Positions 17,346-25,523 of a stretch of 64,000 nt of DNA are shown here, one piece after another (within the stretch, counting starts at the first letter, position 1; each line of letters opens with the position of its first letter). The notes below the pieces were generated by a model. It was not told where the DNA came from and did no database searches. It saw nothing but the letters and a program-made list of their open reading frames with translations. The translations under genes and the position numbers were made by a program. The DNA comes from Candidatus Bealeia paramacronuclearis (GTDB lineage: Bacteria > Pseudomonadota > Alphaproteobacteria > UBA9655): positions 186,001-250,000 of the forward strand of contig NZ_JAVHWZ010000002.1 of the NCBI RefSeq assembly GCF_035607555.1, given 5' to 3'.

Positions 17346-17670
17346 CATCAACATTTTGCGGCTTTGCGTAAGAAATATCCGGAGGCCTCAAAAATTCATC
17401 TGATTGTGGATAATGGTCCTTATAATATCAGCAAAGACACAAAGGAGACCGTCGAAGACTATGAAATTGTCCTACATTATTCTCCTCTTACAGCCCCAAT
17501 TTGAATCCGATTGAACGCTTATGGAAAACCTTAAAGGAAAACAATTCGCGGAAGCGGTAAAATACTTTTTTGACAAAACTGTTCATGAAATTAAAGACGT
17601 GATTGAAAGCCGCGTCACAGACAGCTTCGAACGACTTAACACCCAATTTTCATTTTGATTAGGTATATAA
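17346..17670 (+). pseudogene. IS630-family transposase remnant (3' end)
   Basis: In + strand frames this encodes HFAALRKKYPEASKIHLIVDNG and later NLNPIERLWKTLKENN. These are the second catalytic Asp and the NPIE motif of an IS630/Tc1-mariner DDE transposase. A frameshift separates them and stops occur later. It differs from the IS630 copies at 45.2 and 61 kb. Its last bases (ACCCAATTTTCATTTTGATT, from 17641) recur inverted at 42501-42521. Confidence 0.75.
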
Positions 17671-17780
17671 GAGATAATGCGACAATTTACCAAAAACAGC
17701 GCTAGGAAGAGAGTTCCGTTCATGCTAATAAAACTGAAGTTTATGTGCTTTATAGGAATTTTTTTGACCAAGGTGATAAA

Positions 17781-18659
17781 ATGAAGTTTTTAACAACACT
17801 ACTAACTTTTTTTGTTCTTTTCTGTGAATTTGCTTATGCTCATGAAGTTGCCATTACTTTTGATGATCTTCCTGGAGCCCAAGAAGAATCGGCTGAAAAG
17901 GAGAAACTCCTTAACAAGAGAATATTAACCGCCCTCGATAAATTCAAGGCACCAGCTATCGGTTTTGTCTGTGAGGGTAAGCTTTATTCTCAAAAGGAAA
18001 CAAAGGAAAAAACGGCAATACTTCAATCCTGGATTGATCACGGTCATCCTCTCGGAAATCACACGTATTCTCATCCCTCTTTAAGCAGCTCAAAGCTTGA
18101 GGAATTTGAGAAAGATGTTCTTAAAGGAGCACCCGTTTCTAAAAAACTAATGAATGATGCAGGCCTTGAGTACATCTATTTTAGACATCCCTATCTTGAT
18201 ACGGGGACAACAAAGGAGATGCGCTCTTCTTTCGAAGCCTTTTTAAAAAAAGAAGGGTATGTTATCGCGCCGGTTACCATTGATACGAATGATTGGAAAT
18301 TTGACCAACAGCTCCGTGAAAATCCAAAAGATAAAGAAAAAATTATTCAAAATTACCTTGAGCATACAAAGAAAAAATTTGCCTTTTATGAAAAGGCCTC
18401 GAAGGAGATTTTTGGTCGTAATATTAGCCACACATGGATTCTACACGTGAATTTAATCAATTCATATGTGATGGAAGACTTATTAAAAATAGTTTATGAG
18501 ATGGGATATGATTTCGTAACTCTCGATAAGGCCTTAGAGGATGAAGCTTATTCTGAGCACGATAATTATTATCCACCTTTTGGTGTTTCCTGGCTCTGCA
18601 GATGGGACTTTACACGAGGAAAAATCGTTGATTGGTCTCAAGATCCTGAACTAGATTAA
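17781..18659 (+). CDS. Secreted polysaccharide deacetylase (NodB/CE4 family)
   Basis: The ATG at 17781 follows an AAGGTGA site and opens a signal peptide (KFLTTLLTFFVLFCEFAYA); the frame from 17745 has no such support. The 292-residue protein shows the CE4 motifs in order: TFDD at residues 26-29, the metal-binding NHTYSHPS, FRHPYLD, DTNDW and the late ILHVN. These enzymes remove N-acetyl or related groups from peptidoglycan, chitin or other polysaccharides. The long insert before the last motif and the C-terminal WLCRWDF segment place it in the subgroup often annotated for periplasmic bacterial deacetylases. The substrate is not predictable. It is followed by tag after 31 bases, possibly cotranscribed. 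Confidence 0.85.
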   Translation: MKFLTTLLTFFVLFCEFAYAHEVAITFDDLPGAQEESAEKEKLLNKRILTALDKFKAPAIGFVCEGKLYSQKETKEKTAILQSWIDHGHPLGNHTYSHPSLSSSKLEEFEKDVLKGAPVSKKLMNDAGLEYIYFRHPYLDTGTTKEMRSSFEAFLKKEGYVIAPVTIDTNDWKFDQQLRENPKDKEKIIQNYLEHTKKKFAFYEKASKEIFGRNISHTWILHVNLINSYVMEDLLKIVYEMGYDFVTLDKALEDEAYSEHDNYYPPFGVSWLCRWDFTRGKIVDWSQDPELD

Positions 18660-18690
18660 TCCCATTAAACATGAAAGAAAAGGTGACTAA

Positions 18691-19272
18691 ATGCAAGAAT
18701 TAGAAATAGCGCATAAAACTCGCTGCTTTGGAGGAGATCTCGGCAAGGAATTCTACGCAGAATATCATGACCGTGAATGGGGAGTTCCTTCACATGATGA
18801 GCAGCATTTGTTTGAGTTACTTATTCTTGAAGGGGCACAAGCGGGACTCAGTTGGGAAACCGTTCTTAAAAAACGTGAAGGATATCGCAAAGCCTTTCAT
18901 AAATTTGATCCTGCTAAAGTAGCCACGATGAGTGATGGTGAGTTAGAAGATTTGAGACAAAATCCAGAGATTATTCGCAACCGTCTGAAAATTTATGCCA
19001 CACGTCAGAATGCGCGAGTATTCCTTCAAATTCAAAAAGAATTTGGGTCTTTTGATAAATATGTTTGGGGTTTTGTAAACGGCACACCCATTAAAAAACA
19101 CTGGCACCGATTTGAAGATGTTCCCATTCAAACGTTGGAAAGCAATGCCTTATCCAAGGACCTGAAAAAACGAGGAATGACTTTTGTCGGCTCAACCATA
19201 ATCTATGCCTATATGCAAGCTGTTGGAATGGTGAACGATCATCTCACAACGTGTTGGTGTTATAAGGACTAA
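18691..19272 (+). CDS. tag: DNA-3-methyladenine glycosylase I
   Basis: The 193-residue protein has the Tag fold signature. Zinc ligands are Cys12, His26 (YHDREWG), His184 and Cys188 (NDHLTTCW). The conserved LEGAQAGLSWETVLKKR helix carries the active-site Glu and Trp. Tag removes 3-methyladenine from alkylated DNA, starting base-excision repair. Length is normal for the family. An AAGGTGA-like site precedes the ATG. The gene ends 34 bases before the convergent mccB stop. A minor caveat is that the family includes some members without proven activity, but all known key residues are present. Confidence 0.93.
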   Translation: MQELEIAHKTRCFGGDLGKEFYAEYHDREWGVPSHDEQHLFELLILEGAQAGLSWETVLKKREGYRKAFHKFDPAKVATMSDGELEDLRQNPEIIRNRLKIYATRQNARVFLQIQKEFGSFDKYVWGFVNGTPIKKHWHRFEDVPIQTLESNALSKDLKKRGMTFVGSTIIYAYMQAVGMVNDHLTTCWCYKD

Positions 19273-19306
19273 TGCACCTCTAAACTTCTCATTATTTTTC
19301 AATTAA

Positions 19307-20914
19307 TTACATTCGAAATACACCGAACTGTGTTTCTTTTAAAGGGGCGTGGGATGCAGCGGATAGCCCCAATCCCAGGACCTTGCGCGTATCTTTCGGA
19401 TCGATAATTCCATCATCCCAAAGTCGTGCCGAGGCATAATAAGGATGCCCCTTTTCTTCATAACCTGCCCGGATTTCCTTTTTAAACTTCGCTTCTTCAT
19501 CTTGTGACCAAGATGCTCCTTTTTTAACCAAGGAACCGCGCTTGATTTCAGCCAAAACATTGGCTGCTTGTTCTCCCCCCATCACAGAAATTTTAGCATT
19601 GGGCCACATCCACAAAAAACGAGGACTATAGGCGCGCCCGCACATTCCATAATTCCCGGCACCATAACTGCCCCCGATGATGACCGTGAATTTAGGAACC
19701 TCCGCGCAAGACACTGCCATCACCAATTTGGCCCCATCTTTGGCAATCCCATTATTTTCATATTTTTTCCCAACCATAAATCCGCTAATATTTTGAAGGA
19801 AAATGAGGGGGATGTTGCGTTTGCAACAAAGCTCAATAAAATGGGCCCCTTTAAGGGCGGATTCAGAAAACAAAATTCCATTATTGGCAATAATTCCAAC
19901 TTTATATCCCCAAATATGAGCAAATCCAGTCACCAAAGTGACCCCATAATTCTTCTTAAATTCATCGAACACGGACGCATCCACAATCCTCCCAATCACC
20001 TCACGGACATCGTAAGGGATGCGGGGGTTTGCAGGAATAACACCATAAAGATCTTCAGGATTCAGAAGTGGTTCTTGAACATCTTTTTTGGGCACAAATG
20101 ACAATTTGGGCTTTGGAAGCGTTCTTATAATTGATCTTACAATTCGAAGGGCATCTTGATCATTTTCCGCCAGATGATCTGCAACCCCTGAAATTTTGGT
20201 ATGAACTTCAGCGCCGCCCAGGTCTTCGGCCGTGACATCCTCACCCGTCGCTGCTTTGACGAGAGGTGGTCCGCCTAAAAAAATAGTCCCTTGATTTTTG
20301 ACAATGATGGATTCATCCGCCATAGCAGGAACATAAGCTCCACCAGCCGTGCACGACCCCATTACAGCGGCAATTTGTGGAATACCTTTGGCAGACATTC
20401 GGGCTTGATTATAAAAAATACGACCAAAGTGATCTCGATCGGGAAAAACCTCATCCTGATTGGGGAGATTGGCGCCCCCAGAGTCCACAAGATAAATGCA
20501 CGGCAAATGATTGGCCTCTGCAATTTCTTGGGCACGAAGATGTTTTTTCACGGTCACCGGATAATAGGTCCCTCCCTTCACGGTCGCATCGTTAGCAACC
20601 ACCATGCATACTCGTCCCTCAACGGACCCAACACCTGCAATGATTCCACCTGCAGGAATATCCTCATCATACATGCCCAAAGCTGCAATTGCCCCCATTT
20701 CCAAAAAAGGCGTTCCAGGATCTAAAAGAGAGAAAATTCGATCACGCGGCAAAAGTTTCCCGCGCGCAAGATGCTTTTGGCGCGCCGCCTCCCCTCCCCC
20801 AAATGCGATTTTTTGGAGGAGTGATTGCAAATCGCAAACGCCACTTTCGAGGGCTTTCGCATTTTCTTGGAATTCGTTCTGACGAAGGTCGACTTGCGTT
20901 TTCAAAGGGGTCAT
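19307..20914 (-). CDS. mccB: Methylcrotonyl-CoA carboxylase carboxyltransferase (beta) subunit
   Basis: The 535-residue protein is a biotin-dependent carboxyltransferase of the MCC beta type. It has an N-terminal carboxyltransferase domain ([37 protein letters not shown]) and a C-terminal one ([37 protein letters not shown]). The [16 protein letters not shown] segment and overall order favour MCC over propionyl-CoA carboxylase. It would carboxylate 3-methylcrotonyl-CoA in leucine breakdown. It is last in a minus-strand operon after ivd and a thiolase, with ten bases between genes. The alpha (biotin) subunit MccA, methylglutaconyl hydratase and HMG-CoA lyase are not in the window. Confidence 0.9.
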   Translation of the reverse strand: MTPLKTQVDLRQNEFQENAKALESGVCDLQSLLQKIAFGGGEAARQKHLARGKLLPRDRIFSLLDPGTPFLEMGAIAALGMYDEDIPAGGIIAGVGSVEGRVCMVVANDATVKGGTYYPVTVKKHLRAQEIAEANHLPCIYLVDSGGANLPNQDEVFPDRDHFGRIFYNQARMSAKGIPQIAAVMGSCTAGGAYVPAMADESIIVKNQGTIFLGGPPLVKAATGEDVTAEDLGGAEVHTKISGVADHLAENDQDALRIVRSIIRTLPKPKLSFVPKKDVQEPLLNPEDLYGVIPANPRIPYDVREVIGRIVDASVFDEFKKNYGVTLVTGFAHIWGYKVGIIANNGILFSESALKGAHFIELCCKRNIPLIFLQNISGFMVGKKYENNGIAKDGAKLVMAVSCAEVPKFTVIIGGSYGAGNYGMCGRAYSPRFLWMWPNAKISVMGGEQAANVLAEIKRGSLVKKGASWSQDEEAKFKKEIRAGYEEKGHPYYASARLWDDGIIDPKDTRKVLGLGLSAASHAPLKETQFGVFRM

Positions 20915-20923
20915 TGGACTCTC

Positions 20924-22099
20924 CTATATCATCTCAACTGCAATGGCTGTGGCTTCGCCTCCACCAATACAAAGAGCTGCGATCCCGCGTTTGAGCCCTC
21001 GTGATTTCAGAGCATGCAAAAGCGTCACTATCAGACGAGATCCCGAAGATCCAATGGGATGACCAAGCGCACAAGCTCCTCCCAACACATTGACTTTATT
21101 ATGAGATAAATTCAACTCTTTCATCGCTGCCAAAACAACAACTGCAAAAGCTTCATTAATCTCAAAAAGATCCACATCCTGGAGATTCCAACCCACTTGC
21201 GTCAAAAGTTTTTGAATCGCACCAATGGGTGCGGTCGTAAACCACTCTGGTGCTTGGGCAAAGGAAACATATCCACAAATTTTGGCCATAGGCACATGCC
21301 CAGAATTACGCGCCCAATCCTGAGACGACAAAACGAGCGCTGAGGCCCCATCGCTAATGGAACTGGAATTGGCAGCCGTCACGGTTCCGTCTTTGGAAAA
21401 AGCAGGTTTTAAAGTAGGAATTTTTTCAAATTTCATACGTCCTGGTGGCTCATCTTTACTCACATCAAGTGTTTCTTTACCATTAGGGACTGTAACCGGG
21501 ACAATCTCATCATCAAATTGCCCCTCATCTACGGCTTTAAGGGCACGTTTTCCTGATTCAATGGAAAAACTATCTTGGTTTTCTCGTGTGAATTGAAATT
21601 TTTCTGCCGTATTATCTGCAAAAGCTCCCATAGAAACATGATCATACGCATTCTCAAGGCCGTCATAAAGCATATGATCAAAAATGGAGCCATGACCCAT
21701 ACGATATCCTGAACGCACTTTTGGCAAAATATAGGGCGCATTGGACATGCTCTCCATCCCACCAGCGATGGCAGTTTCAAAACTTCCAGCTTTAATGCCG
21801 TCAGAGGCAATCATTACCGCTTTCATACCCGACCCGCAGACTTTATTAATAGTGGCGCACGGAACACCTTGTGGCAATCCCGCCCCTAAAGCCGCCTGAC
21901 GGGCGGGAGCTTGACCGAGGCCTCCCGGCAAAACGCACCCCATGAAAACTTCATCAATTTCGGAAGGATTTAGATTTCCCGCTTGAAGAGCTCCTTGAAT
22001 TGCTGCACTTCCCAATTGAGTGGCCGTAACACCTGCAAGATTTCCTTGAAAGGATCCCACAGGTGTTCTTTTGGCCGATAAAATCACAACGTTTTCCAT
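20924..22099 (-). CDS. atoB: Acetyl-CoA C-acetyltransferase (thiolase)
   Basis: The ATG at 22099 has an AAAGGAA site 7 bases upstream; the TTG at 22114 falls inside it. The 391-residue product has the thiolase active site: a nucleophilic Cys in INKVCGSGMKAV, His in NEAFAVV-context and CALGHPIGSSGSR, and the final Cys in LCIGGGEA. It interconverts two acetyl-CoA and acetoacetyl-CoA. Placed between ivd and mccB, it would take the acetoacetate released at the end of leucine degradation (after CoA activation) to acetyl-CoA. A role in the reverse direction, toward ketone or polyhydroxyalkanoate precursors, is also possible. The spacing to ivd is 11 bases. Confidence 0.92.
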   Translation of the reverse strand: MENVVILSAKRTPVGSFQGNLAGVTATQLGSAAIQGALQAGNLNPSEIDEVFMGCVLPGGLGQAPARQAALGAGLPQGVPCATINKVCGSGMKAVMIASDGIKAGSFETAIAGGMESMSNAPYILPKVRSGYRMGHGSIFDHMLYDGLENAYDHVSMGAFADNTAEKFQFTRENQDSFSIESGKRALKAVDEGQFDDEIVPVTVPNGKETLDVSKDEPPGRMKFEKIPTLKPAFSKDGTVTAANSSSISDGASALVLSSQDWARNSGHVPMAKICGYVSFAQAPEWFTTAPIGAIQKLLTQVGWNLQDVDLFEINEAFAVVVLAAMKELNLSHNKVNVLGGACALGHPIGSSGSRLIVTLLHALKSRGLKRGIAALCIGGGEATAIAVEMI

Positions 22100-22110
22100 A
22101 AATTTTCCTT

Positions 22111-23271
22111 TCAAGCGGCTTCGCGAAAAATCTCGCGACCAATTAGCATTCTTCGAATTTCAGAGGTTCCGGCCCCAATTTCATAAAGTTTCGCATCGCG
22201 CAAAAAGCGCCCCGTTGGATATTCATTAATATAACCGTTACCCCCCAGAATTTGAATGGCTTGAAGCGCCATTTGGGTTCCATTTTCGGCCGCAAATAAA
22301 ACACATCCAGCTGCATCTTTTCGCGTCACACGTTTTTCATCACAAGCTTTGGCCACCGCATAAACATAAGCGCGAGAGGCCGAAAGAAGTGTGTACATAT
22401 CTGCAACCTTCCCTTGAATAAATTGGAAATCGCCAATTTTTTGACCAAACTGTTCGCGTTCAGCAGCATAAGGCACGGCCACATCCAAACAGGCCTGCAT
22501 AATCCCCAAGGGTCCCGCTGCAATAACAACCCGCTCATAATCCAATCCGGACATAAGGACACGTACACCGTGGTTCACCTCACCCAAAACATTTTCTAAA
22601 GGCACTTCACAGTCTTCAAAAACGAGCTCACACGTAGGAGAACCCCGCATCCCAAGTTTGTCCAACTTTTGAGCCACTTTAAATCCTTTGAAGTCTTTCT
22701 CGATAATAAAAGCTGTGATTCCCTTGGATCCGGCCTCAGAATCTGTTTTGGCATAAACAACCAACGTGTCTGCATAAGCACCATTGGTGATCCACATTTT
22801 CGATCCATTGAGAATGTAAGCACCTTCTGATTTTCGAGCCGTAGTTTTCATAGAAACCACATCAGATCCCGCCCCAACTTCGCTCATGGCCAAAGCCCCC
22901 AAATGCTCGCCTGAACAAAATTTCGGGAGATATTTTTTCTTTTGACCCTCGTTTCCATTCAAGCGAATTTGATTGGCACAAAGATTTGAGTGCGCCAAAT
23001 AGCTGAGCCCCACAGAGGCAGAGGCCCGCGAGATTTCTTCAATTGCAACCACATGCTGAAGATATCCCATGTTGGATCCACCAAATTCTTCCTCAATTGT
23101 AATACCTAAAAGCCCAAGCGCACCCAATTTTGGCCACAAATCCCGCGGGAAAGCATCCGTGCGGTCGATTTCCTCCGCCCGTGGCGCAATCTCCGTTTCT
23201 GAAAAGCCACGAACCGATTCCCGAACCGCATCCGTAAGTTCGCCCAAACCAAAATTCAACATTGAAAACAT
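22111..23271 (-). CDS. ivd: Isovaleryl-CoA dehydrogenase
   Basis: The 386-residue flavoprotein belongs to the acyl-CoA dehydrogenases. The catalytic Glu is at 246, in [16 protein letters not shown]. That position is diagnostic for isovaleryl-CoA dehydrogenases, since most other members have Glu nearer residue 370. FAD-binding segments ([21 protein letters not shown]) and the late [12 protein letters not shown] are also present. It oxidises isovaleryl-CoA to 3-methylcrotonyl-CoA, the substrate of MccB in the same operon, passing electrons through ETF to the ETF-QO encoded at 25.5 kb. It is the first gene of the operon. The ATG at 23271 is preceded by GGGTGGAA; another ATG lies three codons inside. 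Confidence 0.92.
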   Translation of the reverse strand: MFSMLNFGLGELTDAVRESVRGFSETEIAPRAEEIDRTDAFPRDLWPKLGALGLLGITIEEEFGGSNMGYLQHVVAIEEISRASASVGLSYLAHSNLCANQIRLNGNEGQKKKYLPKFCSGEHLGALAMSEVGAGSDVVSMKTTARKSEGAYILNGSKMWITNGAYADTLVVYAKTDSEAGSKGITAFIIEKDFKGFKVAQKLDKLGMRGSPTCELVFEDCEVPLENVLGEVNHGVRVLMSGLDYERVVIAAGPLGIMQACLDVAVPYAAEREQFGQKIGDFQFIQGKVADMYTLLSASRAYVYAVAKACDEKRVTRKDAAGCVLFAAENGTQMALQAIQILGGNGYINEYPTGRFLRDAKLYEIGAGTSEIRRMLIGREIFREAA

Positions 23272-23553
23272 GCTCGTATTCCACCCTACCCCGATTGATT
23301 TTTATTGAACCTGCCTTATGGGCAAATCAGTGATGATCTTAACGCCTTCAATTGTAATAGGCAATCCAGTCGTGAAGAGAAATTCAGGACAAGCTCATGA
23401 AAAACCCGCATCGTCATACCGTTTTCTACTTTTTTATGAGATGAGTCTCCCTCACAAAAATATCCCCTAGAATGCTCCTACCAAATATGCTATAGACTAA
23501 TTACGGTTTAATAAAAAACCGCGATACATAAACGAAAAATACGGGAGAAGAAA

Positions 23554-24060
23554 ATGAAATTTAAAATATTAAGTTTATTTTTAACAGTAAGCCTACTTTG
23601 CTTTGGTTCAGGGGTAAAAGCTCAAACAGACGCTAATGCAAATGCTTCAAATCAAGAAGCTCCAGCAGCTTGCCCAGGTGGTGCAGTTCTTAAAACAGCA
23701 TTTAGCACAATACTTTGTAAAGCAGCAACTTTGCCCATATTAGGTAACGCAGATTGTTCTACATTTTGTAGTAATATCGGCGCTGGCAAGACTACACCTG
23801 GAAAGACAGTAGAAGCTTGTATGGCTTATATAAAAGGAATTCCAAACGTAGGTAGCGTCTTAACAAGTTTTATCAGTCAAGGTTGTGATAAGGCTTGCTC
23901 AGCTAATTTTGTTTGTAAATCTTGTTCTGAAGATGCTACACGAAAGGTATGTGGCTATCTCTGTTGCCCAATTGATCAAAGTACTGTAAAAAACTGTATG
24001 AGCAAGAATAATGATGATTGTAAAAATTATATTGAGTCTGGATCAAAAGGAGAAATATAA
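23554..24060 (+). CDS. Small cysteine-rich secreted protein, function unknown
   Basis: The 168-residue product has a strong signal peptide (KFKILSLFLTVSLLCFGSGVKAQ). The mature part is rich in Asn/Ala at first and then holds 14 cysteines, an even number consistent with seven disulfides (positions 40, 55, 68, 72, 89, 111, 115, 121, 124, 133, 137, 138, 148, 156). There is no known toxin or inhibitor motif that I recognise. A GGGAGAAG site precedes the ATG and a good terminator follows, so it is a single-gene unit. Such proteins are candidates for exported factors in an endosymbiont. A shorter eight-cysteine protein at 32.3 kb has a similar design but no clear sequence similarity. Confidence 0.65.
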   Translation: MKFKILSLFLTVSLLCFGSGVKAQTDANANASNQEAPAACPGGAVLKTAFSTILCKAATLPILGNADCSTFCSNIGAGKTTPGKTVEACMAYIKGIPNVGSVLTSFISQGCDKACSANFVCKSCSEDATRKVCGYLCCPIDQSTVKNCMSKNNDDCKNYIESGSKGEI

Positions 24061-24078
24061 TTTTTTTTAGAATTTTTA

Positions 24079-24108
24079 GAAAGCCCCCCACTTTGGGGGC
24101 TTTTTTAT
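24079..24108 (+). terminator. Rho-independent terminator, also an IS200 target
   Basis: AAGCCCCC and GGGGGCTT pair across a short loop, followed by six T residues. The final TTTAT is exactly where IS200 copy 2 inserted. Confidence 0.85.
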
Positions 24109-24658
24109 ACGCGCGAAAAAACCACGGGGCTAGCCCCGTGGATGTAGCGCTCCCCCAAGCCTTCTTGCTATGATGCGAAGTATGCAGATAAGGAAGCAAG
24201 GACACTGCGCCTACCAATGTGAGTATCACCTGGTGATTGTGAGCAAATATCGACGAAAGATATTGAATGAAGGTAGTTTTGCGTATTTCACAGAAGTGAT
24301 GAATCAGATAAGGGAGAAGATGCCTGAAGTCATCATCCTAACGATGAATTATGATAAGGATCATATTCACTTACACCTATCTATTCCCCCTAAGATAAGA
24401 GTTAGCGATGCAGTTCGAACCATAAAGTCCATGAGCGGCAGATTGTTGAAGAAAAAATTCGAGTATATGAGAAAAGCTTATTGGGGCGTGGATGGTATTT
24501 GGTCAGATGGTTATTTTGTATCCACAGTTGGGGTAAATGAGTACGCGATCAAGCGCTATATAGAGCATCAAGGGCAAGAAGACTTGGGGCAAGCGCAGCT
24601 TGTACTCGGCCTATAGGCCGACCGGGATACCACGGGGCTTGCCCCGTGGAGTGTTCAC
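24109..24658 (+). mobile_element. IS200-type element, copy 2 (intact)
   Basis: The element of 550 bases lies directly 3' of TTTAT and starts ACGCGCG; it ends GTGTTCAC. Both ends carry the same perfect hairpins as copy 1. The boundaries are inferred by comparing the flanks of both copies. It has no target duplication, as expected for this family. Confidence 0.9.
24170..24616 (+). CDS. tnpA: IS200 transposase TnpA (HUH/Y1 family), intact
   Basis: The 148-residue protein has the full TnpA of IS200/IS605 layout. It includes an initial HCAYQCEYHLVIVSKYRRK strand, the HUH motif (HIHLHL) and a C-terminal helix with the catalytic Tyr (the IKRYIEHQ region). It cuts and joins single-stranded DNA at the hairpin ends. 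No accessory TnpB is present in this element. ATG codons at 24170 and 24173 are adjacent. Because copy 1 has a nonsense mutation, this copy is the likely source of activity for both. Confidence 0.93.
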   Translation: MMRSMQIRKQGHCAYQCEYHLVIVSKYRRKILNEGSFAYFTEVMNQIREKMPEVIILTMNYDKDHIHLHLSIPPKIRVSDAVRTIKSMSGRLLKKKFEYMRKAYWGVDGIWSDGYFVSTVGVNEYAIKRYIEHQGQEDLGQAQLVLGL

Positions 24659-24709
24659 CAGGTCCAATTTTTGACGCCCCCGTTTGTTTGTAAGCAGGCA
24701 CTGAAATAA

Positions 24710-25518
24710 GGTACTGTCGCAAAGTTTTTAAAAGAGATGGTTCATAAAAAGAGAATCTGTTAAGCAAGCTTTTCCCATAAAGGTGGAGGAAAGGCTTATG
24801 AATATCTTCAAAGGTTGTCATTATCCCAAAGATGTCATCATGATGGCTGTTCGCTGGTATTTAGCCTATTCCTTAAGCTACCGGAAGGTTGAAGAGTTTC
24901 TGGAGGAGCGTTGAGTCTATTGAGATCATGCCACGGTCAATCGTGGGGTAATTAAGTTTTCAGTGATTTTTTAGGAAACGCAAAAAGCCAGTAGGCAACA
25001 GCTGGCGCATGGATGAAACCTATATCAAGATTAAGGGGAAATGGTTTTATTATTACCGTGCGGTCGATAAAGCAGGGAAGACAATTGACTTTTATCTGAG
25101 TGAGAAACGAGATAAGAAAGCAGCCCGGGGATTCTTTGAAAAGGCCATTGCCAGCAGTGGAAAGCCTGAAAAAGTAAACATTGACAAAAGCGGCGCCAAC
25201 TTAGCGGCGCTGACATCCCTCAATGATTATCTGCCTGCAGAAGAAAGGATCTGCGTTCGTCAGCTTAAGATTCTGAACCAAATCATCGAACAGGACCATA
25301 GGTTTATCAAAAGGATTACCAAGCCCATGATGGGATTCAAAAGCTTTTGGGGGGCTCAAGCTACACTGATTGGAATCGAATTATGTCATATGCTTAAAAA
25401 AGGACAAAATGCCATGATCCCAACTTTATCCCCTTGGCAGCAATTTTATGCCCTCATAGGATAAATCTGTCCAGAACGGACGCTCATCATCGCCTTTAAA
25501 AAAATTTTCGACAGAGCC
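24710..25518 (+). mobile_element. IS6-family element, decayed
   Basis: Imperfect inverted ends fit IS6 elements: GGTACTGTCGCAAAGTTTTT at 24710 and the complement of GGCTCTGTCGAAAATTTTTT ending at 25518. Length 809 bases is typical. No 8-base duplication was found. The right end lies five bases from the ETF-QO stop codon. Confidence 0.8.
24799..25464 (+). pseudogene. IS6-family transposase, broken by stops and a frameshift
   Basis: The N-terminal part (NIFKGCHYPKDVIMMAVRWY, SYRKVEEFLEER) is followed by two in-frame TGA codons, then DHATVNRG, a TAG and a frameshift. After that, a frame from 25009 continues with MDETYIKIKGKWFYYYRAVD, DKSGANLAAL and IIEQDHRFIKRITKPM. Those carry the DDE residues of IS6/IS26 enzymes. 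At least three stops and one frameshift make it a pseudogene although its catalytic half reads openly. Confidence 0.85.
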
Positions 25519-25523
25519 AAGTT

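Noticed and set aside
19568-20725. Several plus-strand frames within mccB
   Set aside because: They are shadows of the mccB coding sequence, lack start signals, and have compositions reflecting the other strand.
23302-23400. Minus-strand frame reading CPEFLFTTGLPITIEGVKI before ivd
   Set aside because: It looks protein-like but is only about 31 codons, bounded by stops, without a start. It may be a remnant, but the evidence is too thin to list as a gene.
24120-24145. Repeated CCACGGGG...CCCCGTGG palindromes as a possible CRISPR or operator
   Set aside because: They occur in pairs only at the two ends of each IS200-type element and are its terminal hairpins. No spacer array exists.
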